Positions 1 to 5,597 of a stretch of 21,326 nt of DNA are shown here, in pieces. This DNA is from a virus: positions 1 to 21,326 of IMG/VR virus record IMGVR_UViG_3300037110_000216; one strand, written 5' to 3'. Within the stretch, counting starts at the first letter, position 1; each line of letters starts with the position of its first letter. The translations under genes were made by a program, and so were the position numbers. The notes below the pieces were generated by a model that worked only from the letters and a program-made list of their open reading frames with translations, did not search any database and was not told the DNA's origin.

Positions 1-194
1 TCGGCGATGTTATTCGCCACGAGGGTGGGAGGAATCGGAACGTTGACCGTGTCGCCGGCCTGGGCGAGCACGGGCTCATAGTCCCGGTTCACCAGGTTGC
101 CGAAGACCAGGTTGCTGACGAGCGGCGCCAGGGCTTCCGAGGCGACCAGTTTGACGATGGCTTGCGCCACATTGGTGCTAGTGATGGCGGACAT
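1..194 (-). CDS. Phage major capsid (coat) protein, N-terminal part
   Basis: The gene runs off the left edge, so only the first 64 residues are visible. They read as the N-terminus of a P22-coat-like capsid protein: a short helix, then the segment LVFGNLVNRDYEP, then AGDTVNVPIPP. This arrangement (NRDY followed by GDTV-x-[IV]P) is typical of coat proteins in this family. The ATG at 192-194 is the first possible start, because an in-frame TAG lies three codons upstream. An AAAAGGAG ribosome-binding site is present but about 13 nt from the ATG, which is long. It is the last gene seen in the head operon and directly follows the scaffold gene, the usual scaffold-coat order. The call rests on the motif and on position, not on a database match. 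Confidence 0.75.
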   Translation of the reverse strand, partial: MSAITSTNVAQAIVKLVASEALAPLVSNLVFGNLVNRDYEPVLAQAGDTVNVPIPPTLVANNIA

Positions 195-240
195 GGGGTG
201 CTAAGAACTCCTTTTGGGGAAATCGAATGTGTGAGAGCTG

Positions 241-969
241 CTACTGCGGGGCGCCGGCGAAAGCTTCTTTCGCCACCTGCTGAATGTGATTGAAGAGCGC
301 GGCCTTCTCTTCCGGCTTCATGGCTGCGAGTTTGGCTGGAGTGATGTCCTCCATCTGCGGCCCGGCGTTGACGCCGGGGGCGTTGGGCCTGCCCGCGCGG
401 GCGCCCGCTCCGCCCGAGCCTTGCGCCTGGAGCAGATAGGGAGCCTGGTTGGCCTGTTCCTTGATGAACTCGTCGTACATGACCGGTCCGGCTTTGCTTT
501 CGGCGACCAGGTTGCCGTCCGCGTCGCGTTTGATCTGGCCGATGACGCCGTTGAAGAACAGCGTGCGCGCGGCCTCGTCGCGGAACGGAATGTCGGCCAT
601 GGCGCTCTTCACCGAAGCGGTGCGCTCGGTTTCGAGGCGCTGCGTTTTCTCGCTCTCCCGCTCCTGCGTGAGTTGCTTGGTCTGATCGGTTAAGGTCTTG
701 ATCTGACGCTGGAGCTGCTGGAGCTGCGTGTTCGTCGCCGGATCCAGCGCCTTGGGATCCTTGGGAGGATCGGCCGGGTCGGCAGGATCGGCAGGATCGG
801 CCGCATCTTTCGCTGGAGGCTTCACGGTGAATTCCTTCACCTGTTTCGCCACCCCGTTGATCTCCTTGCGGAAATCGGCGAGGGTGGTTTTCACATCGGC
901 CATGAAGGCGGCCAGGTCGGGCGCTGCTGGCGGATCCTTCGGATCCGTCGCCGGGTCTTTAACGGGCAT
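241..969 (-). CDS. Phage scaffold / capsid assembly protein
   Basis: The 242-residue product is acidic and highly charged. It starts with a Pro/Asp-rich region, including a short tandem PAD repeat at about residues 55-70 encoded by repeated ggatcggca units. A long Gln/Lys/Glu-rich coiled coil follows at about 80-120 (LQQLQRQIKTLTDQTKQL), then a compact helical C-terminus. Scaffold proteins of tailed phages have this makeup: they fill the procapsid, direct coat assembly and leave before or during DNA packaging. The position immediately upstream of the coat gene supports the role. The start has an AAAAGAG-like ribosome-binding site. A head-associated minor protein is the main alternative. Confidence 0.72.
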   Translation of the reverse strand: MPVKDPATDPKDPPAAPDLAAFMADVKTTLADFRKEINGVAKQVKEFTVKPPAKDAADPADPADPADPPKDPKALDPATNTQLQQLQRQIKTLTDQTKQLTQERESEKTQRLETERTASVKSAMADIPFRDEAARTLFFNGVIGQIKRDADGNLVAESKAGPVMYDEFIKEQANQAPYLLQAQGSGGAGARAGRPNAPGVNAGPQMEDITPAKLAAMKPEEKAALFNHIQQVAKEAFAGAPQ

Positions 970-1153
970 GTTTCTCTTTTCTTGGGAACCCCGTGCGATG
1001 AAGCCCCACGGCGGGCTGCGATTGAACCCCGCGATTTAGGAGGCCCGCGGCGGCCAGGAGTCGAACCCCGTGTCGGCTGCCAGCTTGGGTCGCTGGCCGT
1101 CGTCAACGCCCACGGCGGCGTTTTACTGCGGAACTGTTTAGCTGTTTAGCTGT
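970..1153. other. Intergenic stretch upstream of the scaffold gene, with hairpins
   Basis: This 184-bp gap is the largest inside the left part of the operon. On the minus strand it has a clean stem-loop (GCCAGC, 7-nt loop, GCTGGC) and three copies of cggggttc. A 25-codon open frame starting with GTG runs 1113 to 1036, but it has no ribosome-binding site. The piece ggggttcgactcctgg resembles a tRNA T-arm, but no acceptor stem can be formed. It may be an operon leader, a processing region or a lost gene; I see no firm function. Confidence 0.4.
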
Positions 1154-1157
1154 TTAG
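1134..1157. repeat. Three perfect 8-bp tandem repeats over a stop codon
   Basis: The unit ctgtttag occurs three times in a row and covers the stop codon of the minus-strand gene 1154-1630. It looks like a slippage-prone microsatellite. A change in copy number would not alter the protein, because the stop lies in the first unit read. Confidence 0.9.
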
Positions 1158-1630
1158 TCGCCGTCTTCCAGCCGCGAGCCGATGTAGCCCGCCTCTGTGA
1201 GCTTCTTGATCAGCGCGCGCTCGCGCTCGATCGTGACGGCCTGATATTCGAGCGCCTTGATGGCGTGCTCGTAGACATCGGGGGTATAGTCGGCGCGCGC
1301 ATCCCAGGCGGCCTTGCGAAATCCGGTCAAGCTGTCGAGCGCGGCGTACACTAGTGTCTCGGCCCGTTCGAGCAGCGCGTCGACATTGTCGGCTCCCGCG
1401 GTTTCACCGGCGTCGTATTCGGGATCCACGCTGAAATAAAGCAGGCGATCGACGAATTGCCGGAGATACTTTTCCGAGCCCTGGTACCACTTCTTTACGC
1501 ACTTGGCGAGCCACTTCAGGCCCATCGCCTTCAACTGCTGCACGTCGACCTGGTACTGGCCGGCCAGGTGCGCCATGACCTGGCAGGAGGTCTGCAGATT
1601 GTCGACGACGGTTTGGTTCGGAGCTTCCAT
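1154..1630 (-). CDS. Hypothetical phage head-region protein
   Basis: The 158-residue soluble, mostly helical protein (MEAPNQTVVDNLQ... to ...GSRLEDGD) is not recognised. The ATG at 1630 is chosen because AAAAGGAAAGG lies just upstream at ribosome-binding distance. A longer frame starting with GTG at 1660 exists only because the end of the inserted IS happens to be open; those extra codons are IS sequence. Before the insertions the gene began 16 nt after the stop of the FkbM-fusion gene and continued the head operon (portal, fusion gene, this gene, scaffold, coat). A packaging, head-completion or adaptor role is possible by position only. It now lies 1.76 kb downstream of its former neighbour, behind two elements with genes on the opposite strand. 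Confidence 0.7.
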   Translation of the reverse strand: MEAPNQTVVDNLQTSCQVMAHLAGQYQVDVQQLKAMGLKWLAKCVKKWYQGSEKYLRQFVDRLLYFSVDPEYDAGETAGADNVDALLERAETLVYAALDSLTGFRKAAWDARADYTPDVYEHAIKALEYQAVTIERERALIKKLTEAGYIGSRLEDGD

Positions 1631-1640
1631 GCTTGCCTTT

Positions 1641-1648
1641 CCTTTTTT
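1641..1648. repeat. Left target-site duplication of the IS (cctttttt)
   Basis: The 8 bp directly outside the left end of the IS are cctttttt, repeated exactly at 2566-2573 outside its right end. An 8-bp duplication is the size known for the IS1595 family. It also supplies part of the ribosome-binding region of gene 1154-1630. Confidence 0.9.
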
Positions 1649-1714
1649 GGGAACTATCACCTTGACTCCCTTCGCCTTTTCTACAACTATTTGCGGGAGT
1701 CATCTACTTTTCTC

Positions 1715-1743
1715 TTGTACTCAGTGAGGGAATCATGTACTAT
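1715..1743 (+). promoter_or_regulatory. Candidate IS promoter with overlapping palindrome
   Basis: TTGTAC (1715-1720) and TACTAT (1738-1743) are separated by 17 bp, a fair sigma-70-type promoter. An inverted repeat, catgta (1734-1739) and tacatg (1747-1752) with a 7-bp spacer, overlaps the -10 box and could be an operator. It would drive the two IS genes at 1765 and 1996. Confidence 0.5.
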
Positions 1744-1764
1744 ACATACATGGAGACCAACACA

Positions 1765-1995
1765 ATGACCACGAAGCAGACGACCAAGAGAGAGGTTAGA
1801 ATCGGCTATTGTCTGGATGACGCCACAAAGGTATTCTGGCGCGCCTACGCGATAGAAGGCAGCGAGAGAGTCGGCAGTATTATCGACCAAAACACCACTG
1901 TCGGCGAATTGGCCGCAAAAAGAAATTACGAGAGCTTACTGGCCTCGTTCCGGTCGGACAAGCGATTTGCCGTCAAAGACGAGGGACGGAGCTAG
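1765..1995 (+). CDS. Small unknown protein of the IS, upstream of the transposase
   Basis: The 76-residue product starts MTTKQTTKREVRIGYCLDD and is not recognised. The ATG at 1765 is preferred over ATGs at 1735 and 1750: GGAG lies 9 nt before it, and the earlier ATGs fall inside or next to the predicted -10 box. The stop codon directly abuts the ATG of the transposase at 1996, so the two are probably translated together. A palindrome over the promoter raises the idea that this protein represses the IS, but no clear helix-turn-helix is visible. It could equally be a passenger gene, which some IS1595-family elements carry. Confidence 0.55.
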   Translation: MTTKQTTKREVRIGYCLDDATKVFWRAYAIEGSERVGSIIDQNTTVGELAAKRNYESLLASFRSDKRFAVKDEGRS

Positions 1996-2508
1996 ATGTC
2001 TCCTTCGACAATCAGCACCTTCCAACTTTTCGAGATGTTCCCCGATGAAGACGCCGCGCGTAAGTACCTTGAGGATCGGCTCTGGACGAGCGGTCCGGTT
2101 TGTCCGACTTGCAAAGGTCAGGATCGTCTCACGACCCGCAAGAAGGGCTTTCATCGCTGCAACGCCTGCCAACTTGATTTCACGATCCGAACTGGGACGA
2201 TCTTCGGACGGTCACACATCCCATTGCATAAGTGGGTCCATGCGATGTATCTGCTGGTGACCGCGCGAAAGGGAATTTCTTCCCTTCAGCTCGCCAAGCA
2301 GATCGGCATCAGCCAGCACGCCGCATGGTTCATGCTTCAGCGGTTGCGGGAAGCCTGCAGCACGCCCGATAGCCAAGACAAGTTGAGAGGCGTTATCGAG
2401 ATTGACGAAGCATTCTTTGGCGGCAAAGAGGCCAACAAACACGAGCGTAAGAAACTCCACGCCGGACGAGTCGGCAAGCGCATTACCTACAAGCAGGTGA
2501 CCGCGTGA
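1996..2508 (+). pseudogene. IS1595-family transposase with most of the catalytic domain deleted
   Basis: The 170-residue frame is open but incomplete. A zinc ribbon is visible (CPTC at residues 36-39, CNAC at 55-58), then a helix-turn-helix-like segment (about 96-120, LQLAKQIGISQHAAWFMLQ). The ISXO2-type domain starts with its first catalytic Asp in IEIDEAFFGG (D137) and continues to KKLHAGR. Family members usually have around 300 residues, with further acidic residues downstream; here the protein jumps after about residue 158 to VGKRITYKQVTA and stops. That tail looks like a normal family C-terminus, which suggests an in-frame internal deletion rather than simple truncation. Without the second and third catalytic residues it should be unable to transpose DNA. 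The start has a GGACGGAG ribosome-binding site. Confidence 0.85.
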
Positions 2509-2565
2509 GGTACGATGCGCCCACGACCCGCGAGGAACGGCTGAAGAACGTCCCGGATAGTTCCC

Positions 2566-2573
2566 CCTTTTTT
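2566..2573. repeat. Right target-site duplication of the IS (cctttttt)
   Basis: This is an exact copy of 1641-1648, directly outside the right end of the IS. Its last six bases are also part of the target duplication of the neighbouring cassette (2568-2575), so both elements used the same poly-T site. Confidence 0.9.
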
Positions 2574-2575
2574 AG
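2568..2575. repeat. Left target-site duplication of the cassette (ttttttag)
   Basis: The 8 bp outside the left end of the 810-bp cassette are identical to 3386-3393 outside its right end. This proves insertion with an 8-bp staggered cut. Confidence 0.93.
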
Positions 2576-2600
2576 GGGAATTATATACATGACTACCTCG
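2576..2600 (+). repeat. Left 25-bp terminal inverted repeat of the cassette
   Basis: It is a perfect match to the reverse complement of 3361-3385. It contains an ATG at 2589 that opens a seven-codon frame (MTTSELK) whose TGA overlaps the ATG of the passenger gene. Confidence 0.97.
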
Positions 2601-2608
2601 GAGCTTAA

Positions 2609-3358
2609 ATGACGGAGGTTTGGAGTTGCGGCGGCGGAACCCAGTCGGGCGCGATGGCCACGCTCATCAGCCTCGGCAAATTGCCACGGCCAGATTTCGC
2701 GTTCATGACCGATACCGGGCGTGAGCGATCTAGCACTTGGCCGTTTGTGGACGGATTTATCCGGCCCGCGCTGGCCAAGGTCGATTTGGAGTTGACCGTC
2801 ATTCAAGCGTCGGAGTTTGCGCGACTTGATATTTATTGGAACGATACCGTTTTGCTCCCAGGCTACACCAACATCAGTGGCGACGTTGGGAAGCTTAGCC
2901 CTTTCTGTTCGGGGAAGTGGAAACGGGACGTTGCAGAGCGTTGGATGCGCTCCGTTGGGATTCAGACCGCTCGTAACTGGCTCGGAATTTCCCGCGACGA
3001 AGCGCGTAGGATTCGCGCGCAGCACCGGCCTTGGCTTGAACTTTGGTATCCGCTCATCTTCGAGGTTCCAATGCGCCGCGAAGAGTGCGAGCAGTTGATC
3101 CGGAATCAGGGGTGGACCGGGCATATCCCGCATTCAGCTTGCTTTATGTGCCCCAACTTGTCCGACGCCGAGTGGATCGACATGAAGATGAATTGGCCGG
3201 TGGACTTCGCGGCGGCCTGCGAACTGGAAGCGGAGACGCGGCTCAAAGATCCGCACTTCTTTTTACATCCGGCCTGCATTCCATTGGCGGATGTTGATTT
3301 TATGGCGCAAGCAACCATGTTTTCGGAACGCGGCTGCACTACGGGGTGCTTCACATGA
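2609..3358 (+). CDS. Phosphoadenosine phosphosulfate reductase-family protein (PP-loop ATPase)
   Basis: The 249-residue product opens with the pyrophosphate-binding loop SCGGGTQS (residues 6-13), a variant of the SGGxDS motif of adenine-nucleotide alpha-hydrolases. ADTG-like FMTDTGRE follows at 32-39. Later cysteines are C100 in PFCSGKWKRD, CxxC at 178-181 (SACFMC) and CxxxC... at 243-246 (CTTGC). Such spacing could hold an Fe-S cluster, as in DndC-like relatives, but this is inference. Phage members of the family are usually annotated as PAPS reductase or sulfotransferase; true sulfate assimilation is unlikely, and nucleic-acid modification or a defence-linked role is more plausible. The start has CGGAG 5 nt upstream. 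It is the sole passenger of a mobile cassette and runs against the phage operon. Confidence 0.8.
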   Translation: MTEVWSCGGGTQSGAMATLISLGKLPRPDFAFMTDTGRERSSTWPFVDGFIRPALAKVDLELTVIQASEFARLDIYWNDTVLLPGYTNISGDVGKLSPFCSGKWKRDVAERWMRSVGIQTARNWLGISRDEARRIRAQHRPWLELWYPLIFEVPMRREECEQLIRNQGWTGHIPHSACFMCPNLSDAEWIDMKMNWPVDFAAACELEAETRLKDPHFFLHPACIPLADVDFMAQATMFSERGCTTGCFT

Positions 3359-3360
3359 GA

Positions 3361-3385
3361 CGAGGTAGTCATGTATATAATTCCC
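3361..3385 (-). repeat. Right 25-bp terminal inverted repeat of the cassette
   Basis: It is the perfect inverted copy of 2576-2600. It begins 3 bp after the stop codon of the passenger gene, so the element holds almost nothing but the gene. Confidence 0.97.
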
Positions 3386-3393
3386 TTTTTTAG
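3386..3393. repeat. Right target-site duplication of the cassette (ttttttag)
   Basis: It is identical to 2568-2575. It contains the TAA stop codon of the minus-strand FkbM-fusion gene (3390-3392), so the insertion left that gene intact. Confidence 0.93.
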
Positions 3394-5597
3394 CGGCGCT
3401 CGGTCAGGCGCACGCGTTCGAGCGAGAAGCGGCGCGCGAAATCCTCGGGCATGAAGCGTTCCTCGGGGATGCAGACCAGCATCGCGCTCACGATCTTGCC
3501 GAACACGTTGATCCGGTTGCCGGCGAAGTTCGCCGGATTAAACAGCGGCGCGAAGTGCTGGTAGATCCGATAGCCGCGCGCGTGTACCCACGGAATCAGA
3601 TCGGGGTAGCACTCCGGCTTGTCGTACTCGACGTAGAGGAACGGCCGCGCCTTCGCGATGGTGCGCTCGGCACCTTCAAGTATTTCGAGTTCCTGGCCGT
3701 CGACGTCGACCTTGATCAGCGCCGGCGCGACGCCCAGCTCATCGATGTTTTGCTGCGCGACCAGTTCGGTATCGCCCGTCACCTTCCAGCCAGGCGCGCT
3801 CACCTTGTCGGTCTCGGCCGAGGGAACCTCCACCAGTTCTCGCGAGCGGCCGTTACCAAGAACGCGTCGGATGGCCGTGACGTTAGCGCGGTTCGCGGTG
3901 TTCCAATCGAGCAGCCGCGAATAGGCGAGCTGTGGCTCGAAGGCCAGTACCGCGCCGTCTGGTCCGACCATGTCGGAGATCGCCACCGTCAGTGCCCCGA
4001 TGTTCGCGCCCGCCTCGATCACGGTATCGCGCGGCTTCAGGAGCGCGCGGAGCAGCGCCGCCTCCGATTCCGAGTACTCGCCGTAGAGCGCAAGCGAGCG
4101 GCCGATATAGTGGTCGCTGCGGTGGAACGTCATCCGGCCGTACCGGGTGTTGGCGGCGACCAGCGGCGGCACCGGATCCGGTTTCGGCTCGGGTTCGGCC
4201 TGGTGGCGATCACGCGCGTTGGTAAGCGCGAGCCTCACCCAATCGATTACGGTCGCCCAGTCGCCCGATTCCTTTTGGCGGAATAGCTGCGCCGATCCGT
4301 AGAGCGGCGAGCTCATTCCGGTTTCGCCCCAGGCCCAGTAAGGTTTCGCCTGCAGCATCACCCACACCGGTTTCCCGAGCGCGCCGGCGAGATGCGCCGG
4401 CATGGTGCAGGTCGTGATCACGAGATCCAAGCGCTCGATCGCGGCCGCGAGATCCGCGACGTCGTGCGTGTGCTCGGCCAGGTTCGGGACCTTGGAGTCC
4501 GCGGCTTGCTCGGCCGGAACGCCCGCCTGCAGCAGATAGAAGTCGACGCCAGGTACGTCCAGAATCGGCGCGATCTGCGAGAAGTGCAGCGAGCGGCCGG
4601 CGTCCCGGGCATATTTCGGATTGCCGGCCCAGCAGACGCCCACCTTCAGCCGTCCGTTTTCCGGGACCCGCGCTTTCCAGCGGCCGTCGTCGGGTGCCTT
4701 CAAGTACCGCCCAAGGCTCGCGACGTCGTAGGTGCAGCAGTATTGCGGCAGCGAGGCCAGCTCTATCCAGTAATCGAAGCTGATCGGGTCCGCTTCGGCG
4801 TTGGATGTGATTACCCGGTCCGCCATTCTTGCGTCAAACAGCGTGGCCATGTCGCAGCACTTCGCAAAGAGTACGACCTTCGCGACATTAAACTGCGGAT
4901 GCCACAGGCAGCGCGAGAACATGATCTGGTCGCCCAGACCCTGGTCGGCCACCACCAGAATTGTCTTACCGTCCAGCGGCTCGCCCTTCCACTCGGGCAG
5001 CTCGTCGAGCTTGGCCGCGAGATCCAGGCGCGCCGGCCGGTGTTCGTAATCCCGCCAGCCGTTCTCGAAGTCGCCGCGCGCGAGTTCAATCTCCGATCGC
5101 GCGAAGAGCAGCTCGTGGCATTTCGGGTCGATGATCAGCGCCGCTTCGATGGTTTCGAGCGCGTCGTCGTGCCGGTCCAGCCGCAGTTCAATGGCGGTCA
5201 TCTGGATGAACGCCGGAATAAAGCAGCGATCCAGTTCCAAGGCCTGGTGGCAGAGAGCTAGTGCCTCGTCGGTCTCGCCCAACTCCGTGGCCGCATGCGC
5301 CGCGTTCACGCAGAAGGCCGCGCGCGGCTCGGCGGCAAGGGCGAGACGAAAGGCATTGTAAGCCTCTCGCCAGCGCTTCCGTTCCAGGTGTATCCGGCCG
5401 AGCGCATTCCAGGCGCGGGCATTCTCGGGTTCGAGGTCGAGCGCCCAGCGGTAGCAGCGCTCCGCGTTGTCGTCCTGGGGCTTTTTCGAGGCAACCAGCA
5501 CCAAGAAGTCGGAGATCTCGCCCGCGCGCCGGTAGTCGGGCATCTGCAAACGTGCGCTCGAAAGTCCGGCGCGAAGCGGTTCGATGATGGTCGACAC
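3390..5597 (-). CDS. TPR + glycosyltransferase-like + FkbM methyltransferase fusion
   Basis: The product has 735 residues in three parts. Residues about 45-185 are tetratricopeptide-like helices (ERCYRWALDLEPENARAWN...). Residues about 205-460 resemble the ADP-heptose-type (GT9-like) domain often fused to TPRs: GDQIMFSR near 222-229, VCWAGNPK near 320-327, and AHLAGALGKPVWV near 400-412, where family members usually have DT before the AHL. Residues about 485-700 are an FkbM methyltransferase with the SAM loop VIEAGANIG (525-533) and IKVDVDGQELEILEGAE (627-643). The likely role is glycosylation and O-methylation of a glycan, either on the virion or on the host surface. The GTG start shares its G with the portal stop (TAGTG), so translation is coupled to portal. 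The open frame extends far upstream inside the portal gene, but that part is a shadow. Its place between portal and scaffold is unusual. Confidence 0.85.
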   Translation of the reverse strand: MSTIIEPLRAGLSSARLQMPDYRRAGEISDFLVLVASKKPQDDNAERCYRWALDLEPENARAWNALGRIHLERKRWREAYNAFRLALAAEPRAAFCVNAAHAATELGETDEALALCHQALELDRCFIPAFIQMTAIELRLDRHDDALETIEAALIIDPKCHELLFARSEIELARGDFENGWRDYEHRPARLDLAAKLDELPEWKGEPLDGKTILVVADQGLGDQIMFSRCLWHPQFNVAKVVLFAKCCDMATLFDARMADRVITSNAEADPISFDYWIELASLPQYCCTYDVASLGRYLKAPDDGRWKARVPENGRLKVGVCWAGNPKYARDAGRSLHFSQIAPILDVPGVDFYLLQAGVPAEQAADSKVPNLAEHTHDVADLAAAIERLDLVITTCTMPAHLAGALGKPVWVMLQAKPYWAWGETGMSSPLYGSAQLFRQKESGDWATVIDWVRLALTNARDRHQAEPEPKPDPVPPLVAANTRYGRMTFHRSDHYIGRSLALYGEYSESEAALLRALLKPRDTVIEAGANIGALTVAISDMVGPDGAVLAFEPQLAYSRLLDWNTANRANVTAIRRVLGNGRSRELVEVPSAETDKVSAPGWKVTGDTELVAQQNIDELGVAPALIKVDVDGQELEILEGAERTIAKARPFLYVEYDKPECYPDLIPWVHARGYRIYQHFAPLFNPANFAGNRINVFGKIVSAMLVCIPEERFMPEDFARRFSLERVRLTERR

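Larger units (their letters stand above)
1649..2565 (+). mobile_element. IS1595-like insertion sequence, internally deleted (917 bp)
   Basis: Both ends begin GGGAACTATC when read inward (1649-1658, and the reverse complement of 2556-2565). With gaps the similarity extends to about 24 bp (a shared GAC, then CTTC). The element is bounded by an exact 8-bp direct repeat, cctttttt. Inside, on the plus strand, are a 76-residue unknown gene and an abutting zinc-ribbon transposase of the IS1595/ISXO2 type that lacks most of its DDE domain. The ends are intact, so the element could be moved by a related full-length transposase, but not by its own product. It sits between two genes of the phage head operon. 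The repeats and target duplication are read directly; the family assignment rests on the transposase and the duplication length. Confidence 0.85.
2576..3385 (+). mobile_element. Transposase-less mobile cassette carrying a PAPS-reductase-family gene (810 bp)
   Basis: The element has perfect 25-bp terminal inverted repeats beginning GGGAATTATATACATG and an exact 8-bp target duplication, ttttttag. Its only substantial gene is the PP-loop ATPase at 2609-3358; no transposase is present. Aligned with the left end of the adjacent IS (GGGAACTATCACCTTGACT), the repeats share GGGAA, TAT, AC and TGACT in order with single-base gaps. The same family of transposase therefore probably recognises both. This is the architecture called a mobile insertion cassette: IS ends around a passenger gene, moved in trans. 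Boundaries, repeats and duplication are read directly; the mobilising family is inferred. Confidence 0.88.

Noticed and set aside
1040-1113. tRNA-like sequence (ggttcgactcctgg plus an anticodon-like stem-loop) on the minus strand
   Set aside because: The loop lacks the T before the anticodon position, the T-stem has a mismatch, and no acceptor stem can be paired.
1630-1660. Longer N-terminus for gene 1154-1630 starting at GTG 1660
   Set aside because: These codons come from the inserted IS end and its target duplication; the ATG at 1630 has its own ribosome-binding site and fits the restored operon.
1728-1740. GGGAATCATGTAC as a left terminal repeat of the IS
   Set aside because: It resembles the cassette end, but the better boundary at 1649 has a matching right end and an exact 8-bp duplication. 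No duplication fits 1728.
2568-3393. Cassette repeats read as host promoters (tatataat as a -10 box)
   Set aside because: No -35 element lies at a suitable distance, and the perfect inverted pairing with target duplication explains them better as transposon ends. A minor promoter role is not excluded.
4392-5261. Long plus-strand open frame of 289 codons
   Set aside because: It mirrors the TPR/GT gene on the other strand, is rich in Arg and Val, and has no ribosome-binding site or recognisable domain.
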